64,000 nt of DNA from Adenanthera pavonina (GCA_026686845.1 JAIVEN010000007.1:36825001-36889000); one strand, 5' to 3'. Positions 12,266 through 23,858 are shown, counted from the first letter of the stretch. A program made the numbers and translations. Notes: a model not told the origin generated them from the letters alone.

Positions 12266-12771
12266 TGAGGGTAGGTGCGTTTTGGTTCGATTTTAAGTAA
12301 AAGTCAAACTGAAGTCAAACTGAATTCAGCCTATCAGTTTTACCTTTCCTTAAATCTTGTTGGTTCAAAATATAATCAGTTTGGTTCGGTTTACTTATCA
12401 GTTTGGTTTGGTAATTGGTTCATGTTTGATTCATGTTTTTTAAATTTTTTTTTAAAATAATATTTTTTTTAAAATTAAATTAAATGAGTTACATATAGAT
12501 ACTTTATGATCATAAATTATATCTAATTAATTTATAAGCTAATATACTTTATGAACAATAGAAAAGTGAAACAAGATAGGTGTAATTATAGGTAATTGGA
12601 TATATTTATATATTATAATTTATTATAATATAGTTATCAAGTGTTGTTTAATTTGGTTCAAGTCTCACTACATTAAAACTAAACTTGAACCAAGCCGAGT
12701 CGGTTCCAATAGAATAAAACTTAAATAGATCTCATTTTAATTCAATTTTAGTTTAGTTTTCAACACCGTTA
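12266..12771. mobile_element. hAT-like non-autonomous element
   Basis: A 506-bp element flanked by a perfect 8-bp duplication AATACATG (12258-12265 and 12772-12779), the target-site length of hAT transposons. Its ends are weak inverted repeats (TGAGGGTAGGTGCG against TTAACGGTGTTGAA). The interior carries many GGTTCGGTTT/GGTTTGG motifs on one side and their complements on the other, common in plant non-autonomous hAT elements. It contains no transposase frame. Confidence 0.6.
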
Positions 12772-12779
12772 AATACATG

Positions 12780-14229
12780 GTTTGAGTTTGTGAATGAACC
12801 ATATATATTATAGTTGTTTGTGATTTGTAAATAAATATAACTTTTTTATCAATTTTATCATAAATATTGATATTGATTTTTCATTACTAACATATCAAAC
12901 ACCTATATTTTGATACGTGGATACAGAGTGCTTGTTAGCTCTGCCACGTTCAAGTGTTCATCAAGGTGTCATGATACGATAATTTGGATTATTTTCATAT
13001 TTTCTCTTAATACTTTTTTTATACAAAATTTCATTCATTGATTTTAATTAAAATGGTAAGAATGATTAATTATTACTTTAAATAAAATTTATTATTCATT
13101 TAATAATAACAAAAAATAAGTATTATTGACATTTTAAAAAAAATTCAATTCATAATAATAAATATAAATCTTTATATCAAATATATTATCTATTTATAAA
13201 TTATTTTTTGAATTATTTGGTCACAATTAATGAATAAAACTGTAAATAAAAAGATGAAAAGATAAAATAGAGAGAATTCAAATCTCATGATGGAGACAAC
13301 TTTAAGACCGTTTGCCTCAATAAAATACCATGTATAATTTGGCCAATAAAAATAAGTTAAATAAAATAAATTAATATTTTTTCATCTTTTGGTTACACAT
13401 ATTTTTCTCTCTTCATTAAATTTCTTTTTGACCTTTTTCTATATTTAAATTATATTGAAAAGAATATAGTGATTGATGTGATATTTGGAGTGGAGAGTAA
13501 GTAATAATCTCTCCACGATCTATCAATCTGGTCAAATTGATGATAATGAGTAGTCTATCATGTTTAAAAAAAATATTGCACGGTTTCAATTTTTTTATTG
13601 AAATTTAATGATACGTACTGAGGTACCATCGCTAACGTTTTCTTCGCATGCACAAAATAAGATCATTCCCATGAATTATTGCTCAGAAAAAAAAAATATA
13701 TATATATATATATATGCTGAGTGATCATATGTATAATCAGAGGATATAAGTACCAAGTATATCTTTATCAACTAAATGATAATAGAAATATATATATATA
13801 TATATATAATTTGTTAGAATATTATCCCAACCAATCCCCTTAACACATACAAGTGGAATTAAATATTTTATGTCAAATATAGTAAGGAGTGTTCAAGTTA
13901 ATATTATAAGTAATGTATCGCAGTCGTATATTTAAATTTCATATGGTTTTGGTTGACCCTTACACCACAAGTTTGTCGCTGCTGTTTTTATTCAGGAAGA
14001 AAGAAGCTAATTCTCAATGGTTATTAATTTGTCCTATTATCCTTTTCCTACATTAATTTCTTAATTATCTCATAACCTATTTTTATATAATAAAAAAGTG
14101 CATGTCATATTGTCCAGACAGCTTGCAGGATTGGATATCCTTTAATGAATTTAATAAATATATGATGACTTGATTCATCATCACTAGCTCTTGGTCAAGT
14201 AAAAATCAATCATCAATATATCAGTATAC

Positions 14230-14267
<38 letters not shown>

Positions 14268-15080
14268 ATAATTAGTGTGTGACGTGCAATGTGTGGAGTG
14301 TTTAATTATAATTATGTATAAACCAAGTGAATTTTAAAGGATTTGAGCTCAAATGGGAAAAAAAAATTAGATGGCTAAGTGGATTTGTTCAATACATAAG
14401 AGAGATGAATAAAATCTCACACTTGTTTAAGAGACCAGAATTGCTGTCGGTCACATCAATCTTAGTTGTGATTGGCTTTTTTTTTTCGAAAATTATACAC
14501 ATCTTTTTAACATTCAAATTTTATTGAAATATGAGACAAATACTGAGAAAATTAAAGTTATATGAAATTTCATGAAATGTGTGAAAAAATTTAAAAAATT
14601 GTACGAAGTCCAAGAATAATCGCATTATGCATGATTTAATATAAAACATCGATATTTTTTAACAAATTTTATTTATATTAATTTATATTTTACCAACAAA
14701 ACACCCCAAGGCCTGCAATTGAGCGCATCACATGCACAGCAGATCATATTATTACTCCCTCAGTTTTATTTATAAAATATTTTTAACAAAATCATGTCGA
14801 TTGCAAGATGTGATTAAAACTAGTTGATAATTTTTGAAAAAAATTATCACATTCTAAAATTACCTTTAATTAAAATTCTTAAACTTTATCCCACCTTAAT
14901 TATACTTCCTTTATTCCAAAATTGTTAATGTTTAATGTTATGGTATATAAATTAACAAATCATTCAGTAATGTAAAATGTTATTATACATTGATACAAAT
15001 ACTCTTATTTAACTAATCTATGTTGTAATTAAGAGAAAAGAAGAAAAAAGACTAACAATAGTAACTGAGGGTATAGCTAA
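12780..15080. other. AT-rich intergenic DNA with microsatellites
   Basis: No gene seen. Dinucleotide runs: (TA)n at 13697-13715, (TA)n at 13789-13808, and a compound (TA)n(TG)n at 14228-14268. A Stowaway-like end (TACTCCCTCAGTTTTATTTA) is visible near 14752, but its partner end could not be placed confidently. Confidence 0.5.
14228..14268. repeat. Compound (TA)n(TG)n microsatellite
   Basis: About nine TA units run directly into about twelve TG units. No coding or regulatory role is apparent. Confidence 0.9.
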
Positions 15081-15098
15081 AAAAATTGAAATTATAAA
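15081..15098. repeat. Target-site duplication, left copy, LINE copy 2
   Basis: The 18-bp sequence AAAAATTGAAATTATAAA recurs exactly at 22018-22035. It brackets LINE copy 2 with all its nested insertions and defines both ends of the original insertion. Confidence 0.9.
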
Positions 15099-16140
15099 CA
15101 ACAACAACAACATTAGTCTTATTCCACTGAGTGGAGTGACTACATAGATCATATGACGCCAATGAACTTTATAAAAAATTATTTCTTCTGATAAATCATT
15201 TATCAAGAAGTTACACCTTATAACATATTTTAATATTCTTTTTGGTCTTTCTCTATGTCTTTTAATATGATTTCATGCTATTTGATCAACATTCTTACTG
15301 AATCCTCTTGTCCTCTTCTTTGTACATGTCCAAACCACCTTAAATAATTTTTCATCTTTTTTTCCTCGATAGGTGCTATTCTGATTTTCTCTCGTATACA
15401 ATCATTTCGTATCTTATTAATTCTTGTATGATCACACATCCATCTCAATATTCTCATCTCTGCTACTTTCATCTTATGCTCATGTTGCCTTTTTAAAGCC
15501 CAACATTCACTGCCATATAGTATCGCTGGCCTTATAGCAGTTCGATCAAATTTTTCTTTAAATTTAGTAGATACCTTACGGTCACAAATAATTCCAAAAG
15601 TTTTTCTCCAATTTAACCACCCAACTTGTATCCTATATATAATATTCCCATCAATTTCACCATTACTCTATAAAATTGATGGCAAATACTTGAACTTTGA
15701 CATTTCTAGAATGATTTATTCTCCAATGTTTACCACTGAATCATTTCTAACTGGTTTCTTGTTAAATTTGTAATGCATATATTCTGTTTTACTTCTACTC
15801 AAGCTGAAACATTTTGATTCCAAAATGTATTTCCATAACTCAAGTTTAGAGTTGACATCTTCTTTTGAGTCCTCAATTAAAACTATATCATCCGTGAAAA
15901 ACACACACTGAGAAATTTCTTCTTGTATATGTTTTGTTAGAATATCTAAAATCAAATCAAATAAATATGGACTCAATGAAGAGTCTTGGTGTAAACCTAT
16001 CTTTATAGGAAAGTTCTTTCTCTCACCTCCAAGAGTTCTCACATTTGTTGTTACCCCCCTCATACATATCATTAATGGCTTAAATATAAGCCATACGAAC
16101 ACATTTCTTTTCCATTATTTTCCACACCACATTTCTTAGT
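15099..16140 (-). mobile_element. RTE-type LINE copy 2, segment 1 (3' end and reverse transcriptase)
   Basis: The 3' part of a second LINE on the minus strand. It begins with a (CAA)n-type tail at 15099-15111, read as (TTG)n on the element strand, characteristic of RTE elements. The 15716-16102 frame holds reverse transcriptase motifs: GVTTNVRTLGGE, GLHQDSSLSPYLF, and the catalytic box FFTDDIVLIEDS with both aspartates kept. 15278-15472 encodes the downstream conserved block (MRILRWMCDHTR, LRWFGHVQRRG). Frames are broken by stops between these blocks. The last five bases (16136-16140, TTAGT) are the target copy of the next insertion. Confidence 0.85.
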
Positions 16141-18318
16141 TGTTACATCTTACATTTAGAAACATTTTTCCATGAAAATTGCTTATTTGATGTGTGAAAA
16201 TATTTTCAGACAAACTCAAACCAATTAAAACTTTAAAATTGTACAAAATTATTTTCGTTACTTTACAGCTCATTGCGCAGCAATTTTTCAAAAATCATAA
16301 CTAAATGTAGAAAAATTATTTCTTAGTGGTTCAAGTGTCTAAAAATCGTGAACATCTTGAATTTCAGGGAAAAATAATAAACTAAGAAATGAACGTACCA
16401 ATTAGTACAGTTTAATATAAAAATATTACTGTTCATTTCCGCGTCTCTGTTTCTGTCCGAAATCTGAACTTTAACTTTGAAAATTCATTTCTCTTAATAT
16501 ACAAATTCATTTAGTGCATACTTAGCACCATTGGAAAGCTTTACTTGTCTACTTTCTAGCCATATTTTTTCGTACATTTATTCTACTCTTACTGGCCAGA
16601 GAAGCAATATATGTCACCTGAGGTCAGAAATAATGTCTGCTGGAGTAGTTTTGGTAAAACAGGAATAACTACCATTATATAGCTCCAAATACATCCAAAC
16701 CAGTTCCATTTTATTTCTTAGACATAGATCTACCTATACATATAGACCACTAAATTTTTGGAGATATGTACAATTTTATACAGTAGTCAAAAGTAGACAG
16801 TATATAGACAGAATATTAACAGCTTTCAGCAAGGTTCCATCACTTTTATTCCTCATGCTCCACATGCTTTTCTTTGCCATGACTTGACCTTAACATTGGT
16901 TAACTATGGGGTGAGATTGGGGAATCTCAGTAGTCAACTTGCACAAGCCATCATGTCATCACAAAAACATTTGAAAACATAATATACTTTCATTAAATCA
17001 TCAAAGCTTCCATGTTGACTAACAAAATTTCGGCAGCATAACGGCTTAATAAATGGGTATCTTGGGGCTTAGCCCTTAACATAAAACAGCCACCAATCAT
17101 AGAAAAGCATTCATAACAACAACATGGCATCATTTACAAATCATTATAACATATACAACATTTATAAGCAATAACATTAAGCAAGAGCAAGAGACTACCT
17201 TGGAGCTTTACTAACATTTCTTTGAACCTTGCTTTCACTTAACTTTAGATCACTTTCTTAACTTGATTGAAGCCTAAAGCATCACTAAACTTTACTTAAC
17301 AATTTAATATTATCATATAAATCTAATTCAACCATAAACTATAAACTCTTTCCTCAAAATCATATCTTGATCCAAATAGAGGAGCAAGAGGGAGGAAGAA
17401 AATAACTTAAACTATAATTAATCTTAGACTAAATAAATAAAGAGGAAATCTAGAAGAGATTTAGAGTAGGAGCTTACCTCAGAAGACCTCTACTTTCTTT
17501 CCCTTCCTTCCTCCTTCCTTCTTTCTCTCTCTCTTTTTTTTTTCTTCCTCTTTTCCTCTTCCTTTTCTCTCTCTCACGCTACCATTTTTTTCTTTTTCTT
17601 TGGCTTGCATGAGTGAGTGTGAGAAATGAGGGAAGAGGTGTGAGGTATTTATAGGAAAGGTTAGTGGATATTGACCGTCAGATCGAAATTTAATCCGATG
17701 ACTCACAATTATTCTCACATTTAATATACTAATTTCCCATTTTACCCTTAGATATTTTTGGGCTTGTTAGAGAGTGGGAAAAGGCAAAAATGTCCAACTT
17801 TTTCCTCCTTACTTTATGTCAAATCAGAAAAGCAGATACTGTACTTTTTACTTTTGCAGATAAATTTAGCTCTGCTTTGAGTACTTTTTGAACCGGATTT
17901 TCTAGTATACTCCGTGTCCTTCCTATTTACTTTATCTAGGGGACCCATTATCTTTCTCTTTTACTTTTTTCATGTAAGGTCCACCTATCTTACTTACTTT
18001 TTACTATTTATCTCCTCCGGTATTTACTATTTATGTGGGACCCCATCTTTTACTGGATTTATACTTTTTTCCTCTCAGAGCCCACATAACCAGTATTACT
18101 TGTATTTTTAACTTGCACTGAAGTATTTAAAATATTATTTTCTTTGTCTTATTGAAAATAATAAGTTTGCCCCTTTTTATATTTTAGGATATTTTGGGTC
18201 TTAAACTAACTAAATATCCAAGCTTCTCCAGTCATCATAAATTAATCCAGAACAATTTAATATTATTTGTAATCTTATCTAGTCATAATATTCATACATG
18301 AAAAATGGGGATGTTACA
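16141..18318 (-). mobile_element. Solo LTR, chromovirus-like (Tekay/Del-type) Ty3/gypsy
   Basis: A 2178-bp insertion in LINE copy 2 with TG/CA ends and a 5-bp flanking duplication, TTAGT (16136-16140) and TTGGT (18319-18323), one mismatch. On the minus strand it starts TGTAACATCCCC, a common start of Tekay/Del-type LTRs in plants. A TATA-like CTATAAATACC lies at 17644-17654 on the minus strand, so transcription would run leftwards. There is no primer-binding site, coding region or second LTR, so it is a solo LTR, presumably left by LTR-LTR recombination. The family call is an inference from the terminus; the solo-LTR structure is direct. Confidence 0.75.
17646..17653 (-). promoter_or_regulatory. 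TATA box of the chromovirus-like solo LTR
   Basis: TATAAATA on the minus strand, followed downstream by a C- and T-rich stretch. It fixes the LTR orientation as minus and divides U3 (right side) from R-U5 (left side). The 17479-17718 frame across it is a low-complexity artefact of a pyrimidine-rich tract. Confidence 0.55.
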
Positions 18319-19252
18319 TTGGTATTCTATTATATGCTTTTTCCAAATCAATAAAAACTATATGCAAATCTCTCTCTTTACTCCGGTATCTTTCAATCAA
18401 ATTCTTTAATAAATAAATAGTCTCTATTGTAGACCGTTATGGCATGAATCTAAATTAGTTTTCCTAAATATTAGAGTATTTTCTTAGCATATGCTCAATC
18501 ACTCTTTCATATAGTTTCATAGTATGACTCATGAGTTTTATCCCCGAATAATTAGCACAATTCTGAATATTTCCCTTGTTCTTGTATATGGACACCAAAG
18601 TACTCTTTCTCCATTCTTTTGACATTTTCTTGACCTTAAAATCTTGTTAAAATGCATAGTTACCCACAAAGTCCCTTTTCTCTTGAGCATTTCCAAACTT
18701 TGATAGAAATACTATCAGGGTCAATAGTTTTACCATTATCCATTCTCTTAAGAGTTTCTTTTACTTTTCTAACCCGGATAGTACAATAAAAACTCAAATT
18801 CAGTTCATCTTCGTTATTTGTTAAACCTTTTATATCATTAGTCATACCTAATCCATTATTGAAGAGCTTATAAAAGTAGTTCTCTCATCTTTCTTCGATA
18901 TCATCATCAGTACCCAAAACTTTTCCTTCCTCATCCTTAATACATCTTACTTGATCCAACTCTCTTGACTTTCTTTCTATATTCTTGGCAATTTTGTAAA
19001 TCTTGTGTTCACCATTATTTGTTCCTAATTTTTGATAGAATTTCTCAAAAGTTTTAGATCAAGCCTCGCTTGCTGCTTTCTTGATTTCCTTTCTAATTAA
19101 GCGATAACTCTTCTAATTTTCCTTGTTATTGCACAAGTGTGAGGTTTAAAAATAGTCTTTGTTATGTTTAACCTTTTTTTGCACACTCTTATTCTACCAC
19201 CAAAACTCTTTATCTCTAGGTCCAAAATTTTTGGATTCACCTAAAATTGCTT
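18319..19252 (-). mobile_element. RTE-type LINE copy 2, segment 2 (reverse transcriptase N-terminal part)
   Basis: Continues LINE copy 2 to the right of the chromovirus-like LTR and aligns with copy 1 at about 8430-9350. The 18660-18845 frame encodes the conserved linker before the fingers domain (VRKVKETLKRMDNGKTIDPD, then VWKC). Stops and frameshifts are frequent. It ends with TGCTT at 19248-19252, the target copy of the SIRE-like LTR. Confidence 0.8.
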
Positions 19253-20913
19253 TGTAAGATAAGCTGGCTTCCCAAGAGGGGGGTGAATTGGGAAGCTTGA
19301 AAATTTTCTACAAAATATCAAGAAAGTGAAGAAAACAAAGTATAGATAGAAAAACAGAGTATAGGAGAGTAAACTGTAAAAGTTGCAGTAAAGAGAAGAA
19401 AACGCAGATATTTATCCTGGTTCGGTCTCTCCACTTGACCTACGTCCAGTCCTCAAGTCACCCTTTGAGATTTTCCACTATTCTGTAAGAATTCAGTGGG
19501 CTTCTTGCAAATGTCTCAGTACAAAGATGATGCTCTGTTTCTAGAGCTCACTCATACACTCTATGCACTATCACAAAGTGTTTCCTAATCCCTTGTGATA
19601 TCCCCTCACAAGAAAATTTATCCTCCAGATGAAGATAAGATTGTTTACAAAGATTAAACTCTCTTAAATAGAGTGAATATGAAAGTTTGAGTACAAATAT
19701 TGAAGTGAGAGAGTAAGAAACTTTGAGTAGATGATTTGGCAGAGTTTCAGTATATACCATGTTAAAATCGTTACCCACAACTTCAAATGATGTTATATTT
19801 ATAGATTTAGGTCTCAACTATACGTTAGAGACAAAATCTATCCGTTGGAGAAGTTATCCAACAGTTACTCTAAAAAACTATCTGTTAACCAATCGCATTT
19901 AATGCTTCTGACATATTGAAATTCGAATTTCAGTTGGTCAACAGACGAATTTCACAGAAATCGAAGGTTAACAGCTTCAACGTTGAAAGCCTGAAGTTTG
20001 TCTGTCATGAAGTGAAATTCAAATTTTGATATTTTGAAAATGTTTCTTCGTTGTGACGTACGAATTTTGAAGTAGAAAGTTTTTCTGTTAAGTGTGAACA
20101 GTATTTTCAATTTGCTACAGTGCCTTCGAAATTCGAATTTTGGATCCCCAAAATTCGTCTGTCCATAATTTGTTTTTAAGGCACAGTAGTTCATATGATT
20201 CAAAATTCGAATTTTCATAGGGCAAAGTTCTTCTGTCAGAGAGACCTCTTTTCAGATTTACATCAAAATTTGAATTTATAGATACTGTCATTTGTATGTC
20301 AATATATCATTGTAACATACTCACAACCTTAGTTTCTGAAATTTGAATTTTCATATTCAAAGTTCGTCTGTCAGTGAGCAATTTTGAAATCCAATCCAAA
20401 CTTGGTTTCAGATGAACTTTGACAGAATTTCAGATGAATTTCTTTAGTTTTCATAAGTTTCATTTTTTCTGAAGTTCAAATTTTCAAAACCCAAAATTCG
20501 TCTGTTACTGAAAACTTCTTTCAGACACTTATCAAAATTCAAATTTTCCCAAACCAAAATTCGTTTGTTAGAGAAGCCTCTCTTCAGACTTGTTCAGTTC
20601 CAATTTGAATTTCAAATTTCCAAAGCCAAAATTCGAATTTCCAAGATGACAAATCAGTATTAACCTTTCAAACTTCGTCTGTTAATGGGTGTTTTTCAAA
20701 TATTCTATGATTTAACATAGAATCAAGGTTTTAAAACATCTTTTCACCAAATCAAAGTCTTTTACTCAAGTCAAAACAATTCTAAACATCCTACATGAAT
20801 CTTTGCACTGATTTCTCCAGAATTTCTTCACTTGAACCTTTTGTGCTCCTTTGATATCTTTATTCCAAGCTCTTGAAGGTTAGTTTAGAATCATCAAAAC
20901 ACTTGATTCAACA
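19253..20913 (-). mobile_element. Solo LTR, SIRE/Maximus-like Ty1/copia
   Basis: A 1661-bp insertion with TG/CA ends and a perfect 5-bp duplication TGCTT (19248-19252 and 20914-20918). On the minus strand it begins TGTTGAATCAAGTGTTTTGA, which resembles SIRE/Maximus copia LTR starts, and ends close to a CACCCCCCTCTTGGGAAG block (near 19271-19292). A TATA-like TATAAATATA lies at 19793-19802 (minus). The U3 portion (about 19920-20720) is built of degenerate repeats pairing AAATTCGAATTT with an AATTCGTCTGT-like motif. No coding region or second LTR is present. Confidence 0.75.
19920..20720. repeat. Degenerate internal repeats in the SIRE-like LTR
   Basis: At least six diverged units of roughly 60-130 bp combine an AAATTCGAATTT-like palindrome with an AAAATTCGTCTGTTA-like motif and, in several, a TTCAGAC box. 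They sit in the presumed U3, upstream of the TATA-like site on the minus strand. Unit borders are approximate. Confidence 0.65.
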
Positions 20914-21119
20914 TGCTTTAGCAGTATCCATAATCCTTTAGTCATCTCATCCTATAAAATGTAAACACTTTCTTTTGAGTCCCAATTACCTTCCTCTAAT
21001 ACTTTTCTTATAAAGATCAATTGTTACTCACCTTTTAGTTACCACCACTTGATCCTAGGATTTAAGGCTTTTCGACTTTTCAATTTACGGCTCTTAACCA
21101 ATACATCAAGGACCAAGAT
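20914..21119 (-). mobile_element. RTE-type LINE copy 2, segment 3 (endonuclease/RT linker)
   Basis: Short LINE piece between the SIRE-like and Cassandra solo LTRs, aligning with copy 1 at about 9365-9565. No open frame remains. Its last five bases (21115-21119, AAGAT) are the target copy of the Cassandra insertion. Confidence 0.8.
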
Positions 21120-21544
21120 TGTGACATCCGGGCACTGATGAGGGTAGGGAGTGATCACCGGTGCAAAAAAGGGGGTGTGAGATAAAAAGTGATGAGGCAC
21201 GGACAAGGAGCGGCTCTTAACAGGCTTCTAAACGGGAGGGGCATATGAATAAATTGAATGCATACCGAAATGAGAGGGATCCAGAGACTGTATAGGTATG
21301 AGACTATACGATTAAGGACAGTTTAAAGGAATTGATGGGTACTACCTATACCAATAAGATGCACCTACCTTTTTGGTAGCCTATCCCTTAAGAACTCTTC
21401 AGTTAAGCGTGCTTGACTTGGAGCAATTCTGGAATGGGTGACCTTCTAGGAAGGAGGTGTGTGAATGAGGACAAAGCACACCGAAATGACTTGTGTTAGT
21501 TTGTGAGGACAGTCGTCAATCCTGAATAGTGGCCGGATGTTACA
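21120..21544 (+). mobile_element. Cassandra-type solo LTR carrying a 5S-rRNA-like domain
   Basis: A 425-bp insertion with near-perfect inverted ends (TGTGACATCCGG and CCGGATGTTACA) and a perfect 5-bp duplication AAGAT (21115-21119 and 21545-21549). The interior carries a 5S rRNA-derived region, the hallmark of Cassandra terminal-repeat retrotransposons in miniature, whose RNA is thought to be made by RNA polymerase III from the LTR. Cassandra elements encode no protein. Only one LTR is present. Confidence 0.85.
21337..21460 (+). other. 5S-rRNA-derived domain inside the Cassandra LTR
   Basis: This stretch aligns with plant 5S rRNA. It keeps the box A core AGTTAAGCGTGCTTG at 21401-21415 and the box C-like GGAATGGGTGACC at 21431-21443. 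The 5' third (about 21337-21380) is more diverged and the 3' end is lost. It is not a functional 5S gene because it lies inside the LTR, but the internal promoter boxes are conserved. Confidence 0.85.
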
Positions 21545-22017
21545 AAGATCCTATGTTGTGAAGTTAAGCTCTCACTAGGGATCACTTTTAATCTTTACAA
21601 GCTCTTTTATCTAAATTTCTTATAAAAAAGAAGTCAATTTTTAACCTTTGGATTTCACTCTTATATGCAACTAAATGCTCCTTTCATTTCTTGAAACAAG
21701 TGTTCATAATAATCATGAGGTTATAAGTATTGAGAAATTGAGAATTGAATGCTCCTTCTCGTTTAATTCTCCAAAACCAAAATTGTTAAGAGCTCCCACA
21801 TATTGCCTTGTCTTTTTTCCCACATGACCATTAAGGTCCTCACCAATGAAAAATATTTTCCTCTTGTGAGATGTCTCGAACCAAGTCCTCTAAATCTTCC
21901 CAAAATTTATCCTGAATCTATACTTCTAACCCTACCTGAGGTGCGTAAGTACAAATAATATTGAAAGTATCATGTCTAATAGTCAATTTTAAGGAAAAGA
22001 TTCTATCTAGAATTTTG
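21545..22017 (-). mobile_element. RTE-type LINE copy 2, segment 4 (endonuclease, 5'-truncated)
   Basis: The remaining endonuclease part of LINE copy 2, aligning with copy 1 at about 9565-10010. It stops abruptly at 22017, where the 18-bp target duplication (22018-22035) starts, so the copy was 5'-truncated at insertion, as is usual for target-primed reverse transcription. Without nested insertions the LINE is about 2.6 kb. Confidence 0.8.
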
Positions 22018-22035
22018 AAAAATTGAAATTATAAA
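22018..22035. repeat. Target-site duplication, right copy, LINE copy 2
   Basis: An exact copy of 15081-15098. It shows that none of the nested LTR insertions disturbed the outer borders of LINE copy 2. Confidence 0.9.
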
Positions 22036-22189
22036 ACAACAAAAATTTTGAAAAAAAAAATAAAAAGTCTAAAAGAATAAGAGTTTGGAATGGAGGGATT
22101 ATGTCACTTTTATTCTCTCTATCTACCCATACATATTCAAAAAAATTCATAAATGTTTTATATATGTTGTAAGGTAACTTATATTAAGG

Positions 22190-22729
22190 TAGAGTTAGGA
22201 ATACAGGTTAGGTTGTCATGGGCTTCATTTTAAATTTTTGAATGGGTGTCATTTTCTAAGGCCGAGCCTGATCTTTAATGTGCTTGTGTGCCGACCTATA
22301 AGCTCATAAATTATTTTTTTTTAATTTTAATTCTTTTACATGAATGCAAAATGTCATTTACCTTCACCATATAATATAATTTTTTCACACATAAATTTTC
22401 CAAATTAAATCACTATATAATTGAAATTCATACCATTCTTGATCATCCTCATCAATTTACATATCAAAATGGGAAGGGAAATCAAAATGGAAAGGATAGG
22501 CCAAATTTGTTTGTGTTTGGGTAAGGAATAAGGGTTGGGTAAAATGTTAGGTTTATTATAAAAAATAAAAATAAAAATGTGCCAACATGTGGTTTATATG
22601 GGTTAGCTCGTTTTTTCAATCTCTATGGACTTAAGCCTCTGAATTCACTTTTTATTTAGGTTTCAAAATTTACAACTTTTCTAGTTATTTTCAACGGATT
22701 AAACAAGTCGACCTGTTAGCTCAACTCTA
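22190..22729. mobile_element. hAT-like non-autonomous element
   Basis: A 540-bp element whose ends form an 18-bp inverted repeat (TAGAGTTAGGAATACAGG against TAGAGTTGAGCTAACAGG). It is flanked by 8-bp sequences TATTAAGG (22182-22189) and TATTAAGA (22730-22737), a hAT-length target duplication with one mismatch. No transposase frame is present. Confidence 0.6.
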
Positions 22730-22737
22730 TATTAAGA

Positions 22738-23340
22738 ATAGTGAAAAATTTTTAGATGATATTTTATAATTAGGATAAGAGGGAGTAACCTATACACAGT
22801 TTTATTGCATAATGGTCCTTTCAATTTCTTTTTGTGGATTCTTTTTTTTAGAAATTAAAAAAATTGTAGTACACCAACAAAATTAAAAAAAATTTGTAAG
22901 AAAATTCTTTTTTTTTTTTGGGCCAGTTAAAAACATTTTTCACAGGAGACACACACAATGTAGAGTACAGGAAAGGAGAGGCTTTGGTGTTGATTATATA
23001 AATGAAATGCATGATCATGAGGAATATGGCATGACACTATAATCAATAATGATGTGTAGGGAGGATTGATAGGGGTTGAAAGTGGGGTCCATAGTGTTGG
23101 AATTGTTGGTAAATTCTAATTCTAATTATTTTATTTTATTTTGGGGTTTACATGGCTGGGTGGTGGTCGTACATGTCCAACAAATATAAAAGCATGAGAT
23201 GTCCCCACTACTTCTTATCCTCCCATCACCATTAACCTTTTTGTTTTACCACCCGAAAATTATTATATCATCTTTCAAAAGCTCCCCCTTCATTTATCAA
23301 ATTTATTTATTATAACATCTAACAGTTTCTTCCCCCTCCG
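22738..23340. other. Distal upstream region of the NAC gene
   Basis: AT-rich DNA with poly(T) and poly(A) runs. No gene seen. From about 23310 the composition becomes C-rich and grades into the NAC promoter. Confidence 0.5.
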
Positions 23341-23344
23341 TGGA

Positions 23345-23664
23345 CCCCACACACGTGTCCTCCTCTCCTCCCTTTCGAATTTGACGTGTCACCTTCGCAA
23401 CGGCCCGAATTTCCCCCACCCCTCTCATCCATTGCCCACCTCCTCCCGTGCACCCGCACTCTCCCTCATGACCATTTCCCACCAAATATGGTCAACTTTC
23501 TTAATCCTCCATTTCTCCAATGACTAATCTGCCCCTCCTCCTCTGACACGTCCTCATCTTGTTGAACGGTGCAGGCCACTTACGGTGGGCGTGTTCGCGT
23601 GGGATCATCTGCCTGCCTTCTCTCACACCACGTGCCACGCAGCCCTCCTCCCCCGGTATAAAAC
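23345..23664 (+). promoter_or_regulatory. NAC gene promoter: ACGT-core cluster and TATA box
   Basis: A C-rich stretch upstream of the NAC gene contains four ACGT-core elements: CACGTG at 23352-23357, ACGTGTC at 23384-23390, GACACGT at 23545-23551 and CACGTG at 23629-23634. Such G-box/ABRE-type motifs bind bZIP and bHLH factors and are often found in abscisic-acid-responsive promoters. A TATA box (TATAAAAC) lies at 23657-23664, about 195 bp before the ATG, so the leader would start near 23690. Responsiveness is inferred from motifs only. Confidence 0.6.
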
Positions 23665-23858
23665 ACAGGCTTCACCTTCTTCTGAGGGGTATAATCCATG
23701 TGAGAGTAAAACTGGTAACATTTCCTCTCGCATGCTCTTCTTCTTTAGCTTTCCTGGAAGGAAGCCATAACCGCAACCCATAACTACCATTATTTCTACT
23801 CAACGCTCCGTAACTGAAGCTTTAGCTGGCGCTAGCTAGCTAACTACACGACCTGTAT

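Noticed and set aside
17479..17718. Lys/Glu/Arg-rich minus frame
   Set aside because: Low-complexity translation of a pyrimidine-rich tract around the TATA of the chromovirus-like LTR.
19920..20720. CRISPR-like repeat array
   Set aside because: Units are unequal and strongly diverged, spacers are not uniform, and the DNA is plant nuclear; the array is part of an LTR.
21337..21460. A genuine 5S rRNA gene
   Set aside because: It is diverged, lacks a proper 3' end, stands alone and sits inside a 425-bp LTR with its own target duplication, so it is the 5S-like part of Cassandra.
23559..23783. Short coding frames in the NAC leader and promoter
   Set aside because: GC-rich promoter and leader sequence opens frames by chance; no similarity to known proteins.
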